DNA of 64,000 bases from Zymoseptoria tritici IPO323 (taxonomy: Eukaryota > Ascomycota > Dothideomycetes > Mycosphaerellales > Mycosphaerellaceae). Each line of letters starts with the position of its first letter. Within the stretch, counting starts at the first letter, position 1. The stretch is taken from NCBI RefSeq assembly GCF_000219625.1, contig NC_018218.1, positions 3,968,001 to 4,032,000 of the forward strand. The letters run 5' to 3'. Positions 44,983-56,200 of the stretch are shown one piece after another. Below the pieces are notes generated by a model that saw nothing but the letters and a program-made list of their open reading frames with translations, was not told where the DNA came from and ran no database searches. The translations under genes were made by a program, and so were the position numbers.

Positions 44983-45107
44983 TGCATCAGCCGCTAGAAG
45001 CGATGTTAGAATACGTTCCAAGCGTTTGATCTTTGGTCGACGCTTACTGAATCGAACACGGGGCTAGCCGATGGCAACGGCTAATTTTACCACTAAACCA
45101 CTGAAGC
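44983..45107 (-). tRNA. tRNA-Gly(GCC), T arm interrupted by a 54-nt intron-like insert
   Basis: Reading the minus strand from 45107: acceptor GCTTCAG, box A TGGTTTAGTGG, anticodon arm AGCCG-TTGCCAT-CGGCT (anticodon GCC), T arm CCGTG-TTCGATT-CA, then a 54-nt insert (45047-44994), then CGG, acceptor CTGATGC and discriminator A. Without the insert it is 71 nt, the usual length for tRNA-Gly. The insert splits the T-stem between positions 62 and 63, whereas eukaryotic nuclear tRNA introns sit at 37/38. There is also a U-U mismatch at acceptor pair 3-70. The uninterrupted fragment at 35180-35210 shows the expected GATTCA-CGGCTG junction. It is most likely inactive, since the T arm and box B are separated from the 3' half. 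Confidence 0.85.
44994..45047 (-). mobile_element. 54-nt spliceosomal-intron-like insertion in tRNA-Gly
   Basis: In tRNA-sense orientation it begins GTAAGCG, has the branch-point-like ATTCTAACATCG and ends CTTCTAG, exactly the signals of this genome's short introns. AAGCGT near its start can pair with ACGCTT 20 nt later. It has no obvious sequence identity with introner copies A-C, so it would be another family or a diverged member. Confidence 0.7.
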
Positions 45108-45857
45108 TCGATTGTATTGTGATTCCGAGATTTAGAATGTATATATTGTAAAAAACATCATCCCCGGCGACAAAATTGGCGCTTCCGGGCTGCCTACCGC
45201 TTTTTCCCCGAGCATTCGAAGACATCTAGTCATGCTAAGCGGATAGAAAGATGCATCTATTCATCCTCTTTCATTCGATATGCTGATGGTCTCGTTTGAG
45301 TGAGAACTGCGAGCGTAACGCCAGAAGAACCAATGTTCAAATTTGCCTTTGTCTTCAATGTTGAGCCCACTTCCAGAATCCGAATTCTCTTCCGACAGTT
45401 TGGAGTCTTCTTTGCCCTGCGGCGTTGCGGTATGACAACGCTACATTTGGTCCGAAAGGTACGTGGTCTTGTCCGGTCAGAGCTCTCCTTGTCCACGTTT
45501 GTTGAACAATTCTTGTCGTTGGGTGGTTCAGGAACCCAACACGTTACTAGACAAAGGTAGCACATGAGAGACGTAGAAGCGAAAGTTCTGCGACCGGCCG
45601 TGGTGGAGGCAGGAGTTGCAAAGTACCGCCAGAGAGCTTGTTCGTATAACAATGTCCAAGAGTCGATCTCGAATGAAGAAAGCAGCGTGCTCGCATCACT
45701 TCCGACCACACTGTCAATCGGCTTCAGCTGCCTCGACTCTCGCTGCTCTCATCGGAAGAGGAGGTCGGGTAGTTCATCGGTCGCTTCATTTCCCACTCTT
45801 CGCAGTCTCTTTGACGGCCCCTAGTTCAGCTCATTACCAAGTCCACTCACCAGACCT
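45108..45857. other. Intergenic
   Basis: Region between the tRNA gene and the F-box gene. One minus-strand frame (45257-45709) lacks an ATG at its start and has no known motif. Nothing else is seen. Confidence 0.5.
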
Positions 45858-47222
45858 TCACACCGAATGACTTCCTTCTGCTCGATCCCACGTAACTTCC
45901 GCCTTATCCTCTCTCGCCCTCAGCCGAACGCGATATAAATCCTCGAATCGATCATCCACCCACACTGCATTCAGCTGCTTCTCCATTGCCTCCATCTGCA
46001 CCGTGGCACAATCGAACAGCTCTAACACCCTCAAAGATATAGGAAGAATGTCTGTCAAGACCGGGATCTCGAAATTTGGAAAGCCTCTGTCGTCAGGATC
46101 GTCCTTGCCATAGATCGCTATTGCCGATAGTCTCAAGGTCTGCAGATTGTGTAGCTCTGACATGTCTTCCAGAGGAGACCCAGGTTGCAGAACACCACCT
46201 TCATCATATGGGTCGTCGCACAGGGACTGTTGATCGTTAGTCGCCGTGCACGCATTGCATACAAACTCACTCACCGACATGTCGATGCAGATCTCTCTCA
46301 AGTTCTGCCCGAACTCAATGATAGATCTGCTTAACCACCCGTAGCAAACAAGACAAGCAGGGCCGAACTCCAATTGAAGTGTCTCAAGAGAAGAGCAGCA
46401 AGCCAGCAATTCCCTCAGACTTTCACCATCGCAGGCCGAGTCTGTGAGACGGAGATGCTTGATATGACAAGGCTCACCATAGGCACCTTCGTCAGCTGCT
46501 TGGATGATCTCCAACCTATTGCCTCGAAATGTCTCCAATTGACCGATATGGATCAGCCATTGAAGCTCGGACATTTTCAGAAATGCAGTCTCCTGTCCAC
46601 ATCGGACAGTCAGCTCCCTGAGGCGGGACAGAGGCAGAGCTTCGTTGGACTCGCTCGATGCCATTGGATCCCTCCCAGCTGAGTCCAGGACACTTCCAAC
46701 GATCAACTCGTTCCAACCAGGCAGCAGCTCGACCTCCAAGACCTCTAACTTGCGACAGGCAATGAGCAGCATAGCCATGTTCGCGGGTTGCTCTCCCTCA
46801 GCGAGGCCATTGGTGACCAACTCTCGAATCTCTTGACTCAATGATGTAGAAGCATTGACCGCCTCAGCGTAGTTCTCAATGGCCTCTACTTCTACTCCAT
46901 GGTCCTCGAGCTCCTCGCCGTCCGAGTCCAGGTCCGCAAGCAAGGGTGTGTCTTCTCCGAAGTACAGCTCTCGCACGTGGTCAGCCAGCATAGGCGAGTA
47001 TATCAATGACCGTACGAGCAGTTTGATAGTCGAAATATAGCAACCTTCTATCCGGATCTTGTGGTAGAGCATAGGTTGCGCCAGACGGTAGCATTGCCGA
47101 TTGACAAGACAGCAAGCTGCGAGTGTATGTTTGGATGGCCATTCCTCTTCATTATCTTGCACGTACTGGAGTACGAGTTGTAGTATTTCCTCCGGAAGGT
47201 ATGGTTGGACCGTTGTCGTCAT
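45858..47222 (-). CDS. F-box protein with leucine-rich C-terminal region
   Basis: The N-terminus YLPEEILQLVLQYV, then TLAACCLVNRQCYRLAQPML, is an F-box, which binds Skp1 and presents substrates to an SCF ubiquitin ligase. The rest is a run of irregular leucine-rich segments (LRELTVRCGQET, IKHLRLTDSAC, LETLQLEFG, LQTLRLSAIAIY, LRVLELFDCA), as in fungal F-box/LRR proteins whose targets are mostly unknown. The open frame is 454 codons from an ATG at 47222. It contains a likely stop-free intron of 48 nt at 46274-46227 (GTGAGT donor, GACTAAC branch, CAACAG acceptor). Splicing gives 438 residues and removes a stretch with two cysteines. An acidic insert (DLDSDGEELEDHGVEVEA) follows the F-box. Confidence 0.85.
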   Translation of the reverse strand: MTTTVQPYLPEEILQLVLQYVQDNEEEWPSKHTLAACCLVNRQCYRLAQPMLYHKIRIEGCYISTIKLLVRSLIYSPMLADHVRELYFGEDTPLLADLDSDGEELEDHGVEVEAIENYAEAVNASTSLSQEIRELVTNGLAEGEQPANMAMLLIACRKLEVLEVELLPGWNELIVGSVLDSAGRDPMASSESNEALPLSRLRELTVRCGQETAFLKMSELQWLIHIGQLETFRGNRLEIIQAADEGAYGEPCHIKHLRLTDSACDGESLRELLACCSSLETLQLEFGPACLVCYGWLSRSIIEFGQNLREICIDMSVSEFVCNACTATNDQQSLCDDPYDEGGVLQPGSPLEDMSELHNLQTLRLSAIAIYGKDDPDDRGFPNFEIPVLTDILPISLRVLELFDCATVQMEAMEKQLNAVWVDDRFEDLYRVRLRAREDKAEVTWDRAEGSHSV

Positions 47223-47724
47223 GAAGCTCGGTGATAATCAAGGTCTGGACCAGTGTAGCAGCGCGCATCGGCAGGCAGTGTTTATGCAGTGAGTCTTGAT
47301 GATTCGCAACCGGTCGTTCGGGTTGATCTGCTCTATTGATATGCCAGCGAGGGGCAACGTAACAATGGTGGAAAGGAATGTCTCGTGATAGATTGCGTGA
47401 CTGTGGTCGTATGCAATCGCTCGAAGTAGTGAGGTATACAGAAGAGCTTTGTGATACAATGGCTCGGAACAATCAATAAATAGTAGGTTACACTTCGCCA
47501 AATTCGAGGACTACAAAACAGGCAATTGCTTCAACCACCAAAGGACTTCTGTATGGCTGCGACTTGTGCTTTTGGTATCTCTATCTTATGCTTCATAAAC
47601 ACATCATCATGCCATCAAGCCGTGCAGACCTTCTCGGTGCTCCGACTGATAATGTAGACGAATCAGTCTCATGATCAGCCCAAACTTTTTTCGACATTAA
47701 CAAACGCTCCAACACTTGGTACGT
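47223..47724. other. Intergenic
   Basis: Promoter of the F-box gene and 3' flank of eEF1B-alpha. No feature recognised. Confidence 0.5.
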
Positions 47725-48733
47725 CTACAACTTCTGCATAGCAGCAACGTCGGAAGACTGGACGTAGTCCTCGAGGTCCTGGATCTTCTCCTGGAGCTCA
47801 TCAAGCGAAACCTTCTCGTCCTCGACAACCAAGTTGATCTGGAGCTTCTTGATACCGAAACCGACGGCCACCAACTTGGAGCCACCCCAGACCAGACCCT
47901 CTTGTTCAATAGCACGAACAGCAGCCTCGAGCTCCTTCATGTCGGTCTCGTCGTCTAGGTTATGATGTTAGCAAATATGTACTGTCTCTTGGACAGGTGT
48001 CCAGCACATACCCCACGGCTTCACGTCGAGTGTGACAATAGACTTGGCAGCAGGCTTGGTCTTGCCCTCCTTCTTCTTCTTGTACTCAGCCAATCGCTCG
48101 TCACGAATACGGGCAGCCTCAGCATCCTCCTCCTCATCGTCGGATCCGAAAAGGTCGACATCATCGTCGTCCTCCTCCTCAGCCTTTGCCGGTGCCTTGG
48201 CGGGGTTCACGGTGAGCTCGTGAGACTCTGGGCCGTATGCGGTGTGTGCCTTGCTTGGGTCACCTGGGAGCGAGGCGAACTCGGACTCAAAGGTGGCGGT
48301 GTGCTTGTACCATCGTGCGGCGTGGGGGTACTTGTCGGCGTCGGGTGCGGACTTGAGAGCCTGGTAGGTCTTGACATCGGCCTGAGATGGACCGTAGCTG
48401 TGCGATAGTCAGCACGTTGTTCTCCCCGATGCATGTGAAATGAAGAGTTGAATGGTAGAGCAAGTCAGAGGTGCGCAAAACGCGTTTGGTGTTCGTCAAA
48501 TAGCAGGGTCTTAAGCTGCCTCAGCAACACGGACCAATTGTTCCTCATCATACAAGAAGGAGAAGGGCATTGGGGAATGGAAAAGGGATTGCGAACCTAC
48601 CCAACGATGTAGCTCCTAGTGGAAACCCAGCTGTCAAGCACTGGCAGAATTGTCAGCGAGGGCGCAGCAGGCGCAGTCGGTGCTGGTACGCACGGGAGTA
48701 GGCAGTGTCGTTCACAAAGTCGAGGAAACCCAT
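47725..48733 (-). CDS. EFB1: Translation elongation factor 1-beta (eEF1B-alpha)
   Basis: GDP/GTP exchange factor for eEF1A in cytosolic translation. Four exons: 48733-48694, 48640-48601, 48397-48012 and 47954-47725, for 231 residues, close to the family's usual ~210-230. Introns are 53, 203 and 57 nt. The N-terminal GST-like segment ([45 protein letters not shown]) is followed by the acidic linker ([33 protein letters not shown]). The C-terminal exchange domain has [17 protein letters not shown], then [16 protein letters not shown] and the end [17 protein letters not shown]. Two very short first exons are typical of highly expressed fungal translation genes. Identity is secure. Confidence 0.96.
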
Positions 48734-49311
48734 GATGGCGGTGTGTGAGGTGGTATGTAGTGGTGTTGAGGGGTTGGAGGGGTGATGTTGGCAGTGAGGT
48801 GTCTGTCAAGCAGGAGAGAGAAATTTGAGTGCTGCCCACCACGCCGACGAATTATCGGAGTCAAAAGGCGGCGGCGGACCCTTGTCAACCGCAAAGCTTA
48901 ATGAGGACCGCAGCCCAATGTTGATGACTTCGCAAAGAAAGTCTTCTTCTTCTCCCGAAATGCATACCAATGTTGTCGAGAGATCTCGACAGCTATCACA
49001 GCAGCCATGACAATGAACGATCCGGCATGCTTCGACAGGAACGCGGTCCATCAGAATTCGAGTCACAGACCGCGGGTCATCTCAAGTTGTGCCACGCTCA
49101 CTCACTGGGCCCACGACTATATTGATCGACTCTCAGCCTGTTCCTGAGATGGAGAGCTGTCGAAGCTGCGCGCTGTTTCGACATGTGAAAGAATAAGTCT
49201 CGTCATGGCCTCGTGGTGGAGGCGGTCCGTTTCAGCTCTCTCTTCTCATCGGTCAATGTTCAGACAGCAGCTTGGAATCGAATTGATTCTTTGATCTTCA
49301 CAGTCTCCATA
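48734..49311. promoter_or_regulatory. Divergent promoter between eEF1B-alpha and HSP78
   Basis: 578 bp separate the two start codons, so both promoters lie here. CT-rich tracts (near 48945, TCTTCTTCTTCTCCC) precede HSP78. I could not recognise a convincing heat-shock element array by eye. Confidence 0.6.
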
Positions 49312-51690
49312 ATGCTTCAACACAGTGGACGCGGTGCTGCGAGGCGCATAGCTTCTGTCCGTCACCCAGTACCTCGATATGCCCTTCGAGCTTCTGGCCG
49401 ACTCGAAGCCACCTCAATACCATCCACCTTCCGACGACCAGTACCATACAGCATCCAACGATCAACACCGGTCGCGACAACGCAATGTCGCAGCTACGCA
49501 AATGGACCGCCTCGACCGCCTGGCGGTACACATCGTATGAACATGAGCGGCGAACCCGAAAAGCCAGCTCTGGAACAATATGGAGTGGACCTTACAGCGA
49601 GAGCAAGAGATGGGAAGCTTGATCCCGTAATCGGACGCGACAGTGAGGTACACCGAACGATTCAGATACTCTCAAGGCGCACGAAAAACAACCCTGTATT
49701 GATTGGCAACGCAGGAACTGGGAAGACCGCTATTCTGGAGGGACTGGCACAACGCATCGTCAAGGGTGATGTACCGGACAACGTCGTCGACAAGCGCGTG
49801 ATCTCACTAGATCTGGGTAGTCTGATCGCGGGTGCCAAGTTCAGAGGCGACTTCGAAGAAAGGTTGAAAAGCGTTTTGAAGGAAGTCGAAGACGCAAAGG
49901 GCGGGGTTATACTCTTCGTCGATGAGCTGCACACCTTGCTTGGATTGGGCAAGGCAGAAGGCAGTATCGATGCCAGCAACCTACTCAAGCCGGCCTTATC
50001 GCGAGGCGAGCTTCAGTGTTGCGGTGCAACAACTCTGAACGAGTACCGCCAAATCGAGAAGGACGTTGCACTCGCACGAAGATTTCAGCCTATCGTTGTG
50101 AATGAGCCGACGGTACAAGACACGGTGTCTATATTGCGCGGCATAAAAGAGAAGTACGAAGTGCACCATGGTGTACGCATCACCGATGGGGCCCTGGTTG
50201 CAGCCGCGGCCTACAGCAATCGATACATCACGGATCGTTTCCTACCAGACAAAGCAATCGATCTGGTCGATGAGGCGGCCTCTGCACTTCGTCTTCAGCA
50301 AGAGAGCAAGCCAGATGCTATCCGCGAGCTTGATAGAGCAATCATGACTATTCAGATCGAGCTCGAGTCGTTGCGGAAAGAGACCGATATTGCCAGCAAG
50401 GAGCGTCGCGAGCAACTAGAGCGTCAGCTCACATTGAAGCAGGATGAAGTCGGAGCCTTGACCGAGAAATGGGAGCAAGAACGAAAGGAGCTCGAGTTGA
50501 TCAAGCAAGCGAAGGAAGAACTCGAACAAGCACGGATCGATCTGGACCAGGCACAGCGAGAAGGCAACTTCGCCCGAGCCAGTGAGCTCCGATATGCTCG
50601 CATACCCGAGCTACAGAAGAAGCTGAACGAGGAAGAGAGCAGTGAAACGTCCAGTGGAGAAGCAAAGGAAACTCTCATCCACGACTCCGTTACAGCGGAC
50701 GACATTGCTCTGGTAGTGGCGAAAGCGACTGGAATCCCCGTTACGAAACTCATGGCCGGCGAACTCGAGAAGCTTATCCACCTCGAGGACACCCTCCGGC
50801 AATCAGTTCGTGGCCAAGACGAAGCTCTCACCGCCGTTGCCAACGCTGTTCGCATGCAACGCGCCGGTCTCAGCGGCGAGAACCGCCCGCTTGCCTCATT
50901 CCTTTTCCTTGGTCCAACAGGAGTCGGCAAAACCGAGCTGTGCAAGAAACTCGCGGGGTTCCTCTTCAGCACTGAAAGCGCCGTCATACGCTTCGACATG
51001 AGCGAATTTCAGGAGAAGCATACTGTCAGTCGCCTCATTGGCAGTCCCGCAGGCTACGTAGGCTACGACGATGCTGGCCAGCTGACTGAAGCTGTGCGAC
51101 GGAAACCGTACGCTGTGCTTTTATTCGATGAGTTCGAGAAAGCTCACAAAGACATCTCCACCCTGCTCCTTCAAGTCCTCGACGAGGGTTTCCTGACTGA
51201 CGCCCAAGGCCGCAAAGTCGACTTCCGAAATACCATGATCGTGCTTACCAGTAACCTCGGGGCCTCAGCGCTCCTCGAGAGCGCAGACGAAAACTCCGAA
51301 GTCTCTCCAGAGGTCAAGCAACAAGTACTCGACGTTGTCACCGCTTCGTTTGCACCCGAGTTTATCAACCGTATCGACGAAATGATCATCTTCAAACGCC
51401 TCTCCAAAGAAGCTCTCCGCGACATCGTGGACATCCGCCTGCGCGAACTGCAGGCGCGCTTAGATGATCGACGAATCGTGCTGGACGTCGGAGACGATGT
51501 CAAGACGTGGTTGTGCGAGAAAGCGTATGATCCAAGGTACGGTGCCAGGCCGTTGAACCGACTTATTCAGAGGGAGGTGGGAAATAGTCTGGCCGATCGG
51601 ATTATCAGGGGTCAGGTCAAGGTTGGGAGCAGGGCGAAGATTGTGGTGGATGAGATGGGAGAGCACTTGGGTGTCGTGGAGGCGGAGTGA
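49312..51690 (+). CDS. HSP78: Mitochondrial ClpB-type disaggregase Hsp78
   Basis: AAA+ Hsp100 protein that, with mitochondrial Hsp70, rescues aggregated matrix proteins. Single exon, 792 residues from the ATG at 49312 (yeast Hsp78 is of similar length). The N-terminus is an Arg/Ser-rich presequence; the Clp N-domain is absent, as in other Hsp78 proteins. Domain 1 has Walker A GNAGTGKT, Walker [12 protein letters not shown] and [10 protein letters not shown]. The coiled-coil middle domain (about residues 330-450) is highly charged. Domain 2 has [26 protein letters not shown] and the sensor-2 segment [10 protein letters not shown]. All ATPase motifs look intact. The frame is open a further 99 nt upstream, but without ATG. 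Confidence 0.97.
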   Translation: MLQHSGRGAARRIASVRHPVPRYALRASGRLEATSIPSTFRRPVPYSIQRSTPVATTQCRSYANGPPRPPGGTHRMNMSGEPEKPALEQYGVDLTARARDGKLDPVIGRDSEVHRTIQILSRRTKNNPVLIGNAGTGKTAILEGLAQRIVKGDVPDNVVDKRVISLDLGSLIAGAKFRGDFEERLKSVLKEVEDAKGGVILFVDELHTLLGLGKAEGSIDASNLLKPALSRGELQCCGATTLNEYRQIEKDVALARRFQPIVVNEPTVQDTVSILRGIKEKYEVHHGVRITDGALVAAAAYSNRYITDRFLPDKAIDLVDEAASALRLQQESKPDAIRELDRAIMTIQIELESLRKETDIASKERREQLERQLTLKQDEVGALTEKWEQERKELELIKQAKEELEQARIDLDQAQREGNFARASELRYARIPELQKKLNEEESSETSSGEAKETLIHDSVTADDIALVVAKATGIPVTKLMAGELEKLIHLEDTLRQSVRGQDEALTAVANAVRMQRAGLSGENRPLASFLFLGPTGVGKTELCKKLAGFLFSTESAVIRFDMSEFQEKHTVSRLIGSPAGYVGYDDAGQLTEAVRRKPYAVLLFDEFEKAHKDISTLLLQVLDEGFLTDAQGRKVDFRNTMIVLTSNLGASALLESADENSEVSPEVKQQVLDVVTASFAPEFINRIDEMIIFKRLSKEALRDIVDIRLRELQARLDDRRIVLDVGDDVKTWLCEKAYDPRYGARPLNRLIQREVGNSLADRIIRGQVKVGSRAKIVVDEMGEHLGVVEAE

Positions 51691-53240
51691 GGTGGTAGAA
51701 TGCTTTGACGAATCATGACCATAATTCTGTAGGAGTATGATGAGACTGTGATATAATTATAGAGTAGCATAGCATAGCGGCACTGGTTGGCGGACATGTA
51801 CAGGAGCATACTCAGCTCAGTTCGTGAGGACGAATGTGCATAACATATTGAGATCGGACATCCCGTCCTTTGAGCTCCATTCACTGAACCATGCCATGTG
51901 ATCCGAACGAAGGCAGTGCAGGTACTGATGCCCAGTGCCCGGGTGTCGAACTGTAGTTCTTACGGAGCGGGATTTTGCGTCGTCCGTGGATTTGCATAAT
52001 ACACACCTCGTGATACTTACAGCGAAGGTGTCATTTTCGAGAAGCGAAACCGGGACTGCGAGAACAGAATCATCCGTGTCATTTCGCAAAGGTTCATGCT
52101 GGCGTTGACAGTACTGTTGTGATCGGTGCGGTGGACGTCGTCTGTTCAAGGCTGGCCCATTGTACTGTGGATAGCCTCCTTCACCACTCGTCGCTGGCCA
52201 AGCCGTTCACATGGCGATAGCTGCATTTAGTAGTTCTGCTGCGTCCGTGAGTGTTCTATAAGTACCTCGGGCGGAGTACAACTACCAAAGCCGATTGCAG
52301 ATCATGAACGAGCACGCTCTGCCAATACGGAAGTGTGCCATTTGGGTTCCACCGGATGCCGCCGGATGTGGTTCACCTGCAAATTGTGGATCGGGAAGAG
52401 GATGCACAATAAACTGTGACGTTAGAATGAGGATCGATTTATGCTCGTGTCCTTCCGGATTTCGATGGCAGTGGAGGATCTTGCTGTGCAGCTGCGCATG
52501 ACCGCGTTTGTTGACAGCAGATGTTTGGACAAGGGAACCTGGTTGACATCTCAATCTCAGGGTCAGTCGAAAGAGGCGCAACGCTCAGCTTAGCACAAGC
52601 CTCGGGAGCAGACGACTGTTGCTGCGGCGTGAAAGCTTGTGAAGGACAGGACTGCGCGCCGGAGCCAAGTAAAGACGCCGTTCCGTGTCGGTGGGGATAG
52701 AAGCATTCGATATGCTGGGCGCCGGGAGAGTTTCCTTGCTTTGAATGTCGCGCAGTCTTGTTTCTTGAGGCACAGAGAATCATGCTGCTGGAGTTATCAG
52801 ACCTGTATGTATGCAGGATTCCTTGATCTCTGAGCAGTGGATCGCTCGAACTCCACGACAGCCTATCGAAGTCTCCAGTTGTTGACTTGTTGTCTCTCCG
52901 AAAGACCTGTGCGTGTCATTTTCGTGAGTTTGATGCTGGTAAGTTGAACCGAATCTTCCCCGCCGCCGTGAAGATCGCTTTTTCGGCAGGTAGTGACGTC
53001 GTAACGAATAATAATTCGAGCAGAGACAGCGCGGGAAAGGTCTTTCAGCCACCCGGCTTACGGGCGAGTGAACGTGGATCGCCGGAGCTCCAATCTTCCT
53101 CGCTTCCTTCCTTCCTTCATTCACGCCGACATTCATTTATTAGGAAGCCTCAATTCCTCGTTCCAAGGGCCGCAGACTGCCTGTCAACTACTCAGTCCGC
53201 AGTCCCTTCGCCGAGACCCTAACACCGACACCCCGCCATC
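51691..53240. other. Intergenic, about 1.55 kb
   Basis: Between two plus-strand genes. Contains a Cys-rich small frame (annotated below) and CT/TTCC-rich sequence (CTTCCTTCCTTCCTTC near 53100) before ErdS, typical of fungal promoters. No RNA gene seen. Confidence 0.5.
52304..52501 (+). CDS. Doubtful Cys-rich micro-ORF
   Basis: 65 codons from an ATG, with many cysteines in the second half (CGSPANCGSGRGCTINC, then LCSCPSGF and CSC). There is a TATA-like CTATAAG about 50 bp upstream. No signal peptide is visible in this frame, so an upstream signal-coding exon would be needed for a secreted peptide. It could easily be chance. Confidence 0.2.
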   Translation: MNEHALPIRKCAIWVPPDAAGCGSPANCGSGRGCTINCDVRMRIDLCSCPSGFRWQWRILLCSCA

Positions 53241-56200
53241 ATGTCTTCACTGAAGAAGGCGTTGAGCACATTGAAGCCGCGCAGCACATCCAACTCCCGC
53301 GCTAACAGCGACAACGACAGCGAGAAGAACAATGGAGCTCCTCAAAGATCAGGCACCGGCCTCTCGGGCCTCATGGGAAGACATTCCATCGATTCCTCAC
53401 GTCGTGACAGCCGTGACCGAGGATCGCCAGCGCGAGCTTCCAAGGAGCATCACCGAGCTTCCCTTAGTCCTCTTGGTTTCTTGAGGAAAAAGGCAGGGAG
53501 AAACTCCGACGATTCCAATTCCTCCACAGAGAACCTCCCTCTCAACCGCGATGGCGAACCCATGAGTCGCAATCAGCAACGCAAGCATGAGCGACAAGCA
53601 GAGAAAGAGAAGCACCGTCAGGAGGTCGAGGCTCGTGAGGAGGCCGATCGCAAGCGGAAGGAGGAAATGACACGCAAAGCAGCCGAGGAAGAGACCGAGG
53701 AACAACGCTCCAAGTATGGCGAGTTTCCCATCAACTACTATGCGGGCCAGCAAAAGCATGAGGATCGCATCGATATCAGAAGCCTCAAGACCGATCAGGT
53801 CGGCCAGATGGTCTGCTTCCGAGCTCGTCTACACAACATTCGCAAGCTCAGTGCGCATCTGGTATTCATCGAGCTGCGGCAACAGACAGCGACTGTTCAG
53901 GGAATTTTGCACGAGCATGGTTCTGTGTCACAGGGCTTCGTATACTGGGCGGAACATCTCCACATCGAATCGATCGTTGTGGTCAAAGGTGTCGTGCAAG
54001 AGCCGAAGTCAAAACAAGGCGAGATTATTGGTGTGTCGATCCACAACTTGGAGATCCATATCCATGAGATGCACGTCGAAGGTCAGCCTACCGAGCCATT
54101 GGCCTTTACTGTCCATGAGGCGGAGGTCACAAAGGCAGAGACACAAGTTGAGGGAGACGGTCGCCACCGTGTTTCTGACCGAGCACGACAACACAACCGG
54201 ATCATCGACTTGAGGACCACTGCCTCCCAGGGAATTTTCCGTGTACAGTCTGCAGTTTGTCAAGCTTTCCGCGCACACCTAAGCTCTCTCGGCTTCATGG
54301 AAATCCACACCCCGAAGTTGCAAGGTGCAGCATCCGAGTCTGGAGCCAGCGTGTTCAAAGTGGACTACTTTGGTCGTCCAGCTTTCCTGGCACAATCGCC
54401 TCAACTAGGCAAGCAAATGTGCATCGCTGCGGACTTCCCACGAGTTTTCGAAATTGGCCCGGTCTTTAGAGCTGAGAACAGCAACACCCATCGCCACTTG
54501 ACCGAATTCACAGGTCTCGATCTGGAAATGGCAATCGATGAGCATTACCACGAGGTTCTCCGCGTGCTGGACAGCACTTTCAAGGCAATCTTCAAGCACG
54601 TCTATGACAACTGCCAGGACGAGATCAAGGTCGTCAAGCGTCAATTTCCTCACGAGGACTTGGTGTGGCTGGACGAGACACCCATTATCCCATTCGCCGA
54701 GGGTATTCGCATACTCAATGAATCGGGATACAGAGACGAACATGGCAAAGAACTGTCCGAGAATGAGGATATGGGAACTCGCGACGAGATCGCTCTTGGG
54801 GCTGTGATCAAGGAGAAATACAAGACGGACTACTACGTTTTGGACAAATTCCCTGCTTCCGCTCGACCCTTCTATGCGATGCCCGATCCCAACAACCCTG
54901 AACTCACCAACTCCTTCGATATCTTCCTCCGAGGCCAAGAAATCCTGTCCGGAGGCCAGCGTATTCACGATGCAAACATGCTCGTGGAGAAGATGGAGAA
55001 GCTCAAGATGGACCCAAGAACATTGGACGAATACATGACCGGCTTTGAGTGGGGTGCTCCGCCTCACGGTGGTGGTGGTATCGGTATGGAGCGTATTCTC
55101 ATGCTCCTGCTGAAGCTTGGTGACATCCGCAACGCAACACTATTCGCGCGTGATCCCCGATCACTTCCATACAAGCCGCCCATGAAGCAACTCAGACATC
55201 CAGAAGCAAGCACACTGCATCCTCCGTGGCAGGGTCAGGACCGAGTGACTGCCCACAAGGACTTCCAGCCCTTGGAAATGCTCATTGCCAACTACGGTGA
55301 TGCTTCGAACACATCCTGGCTAGAACCGAAATTCGAGATTTGGCGCGATCCGCACACCGGTGCTGCCGTTGGCTTCGTGCAACAAGACGGCTTTGCCATC
55401 ACTATTGGTGATCCTCTTTGCCACCACCAGCAGTATATCAAGACTATTGGTGGCTTCTTGCGTTACATCAAGAAAGAGCGCCGTCTCAAACCTCTCTGGC
55501 TTCTGTGTGGTAGTGCAACGGAGGAAGTGTTGGCAAACAAATTCGACTGGAGAACGCTCTCCGTGGCCGCGGAACAGCGTCTCGACCCGACCAACAATCC
55601 GGCCGCCCAAGACCCCGAAATTCAACGAAAGGTCCGTCACGCGGAGAAGGAAGGCGTCAAAGCTCACGACATACTTCTCGGAAACAGCGTGCCAGACGAC
55701 GTCAAGCAAAAGGTCGACAAGCGCGTAGAGGATTGGCTCAAGAACCGCAAGGGCAAGCAAGTACATCTCACAGACGTCCACCCGTGGCAAGACGTCGAGC
55801 ATCGCCAGTACCACTACACGACTACGAAAGACGGCGAAATCTGCGGCCTGGTCATCCTCGCCCAGCTCTCTCCCGAACATGGCTGGCAAGTCAAGTTCGC
55901 GCTCGACTTCCCCGGTGCTCCATCGGGAGCGATTGAAATGCTGGTCCTACACGCTCTCAAGGCCGCAGCGACCAGTGGTGCTACTTCCGTCACATTCGGT
56001 GGCGGCGCGTCGAACAAACTTACGCCAGGCCACAATCTGAAGGGTGCGAGAGTCAAGGTGCTCGCAAAGGCATACCACGCGATTGCTACGGAGCTGAAGT
56101 TGACTAACAAGAGCGAATTTCGCGAGAAGTTGGGCGCGGTGCCCGATCCAATTTTTGGTATGTTGCAAGAAGTTCCTGTTCAGATCGGAACGAATGCTAA

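Noticed and set aside
45257..45709. 150-codon minus-strand frame beside the F-box gene
   Set aside because: No ATG at its start and no family resemblance.
38608..45857. A Starship element led by the DUF3435 gene
   Set aside because: No terminal repeats, target duplication or cargo genes could be seen. The genes on both sides look like ordinary conserved loci.
48734..49311. Heat-shock elements upstream of HSP78
   Set aside because: Scattered TTC and GAA triplets exist but not three in the alternating nTTCnnGAAn spacing that I could defend.
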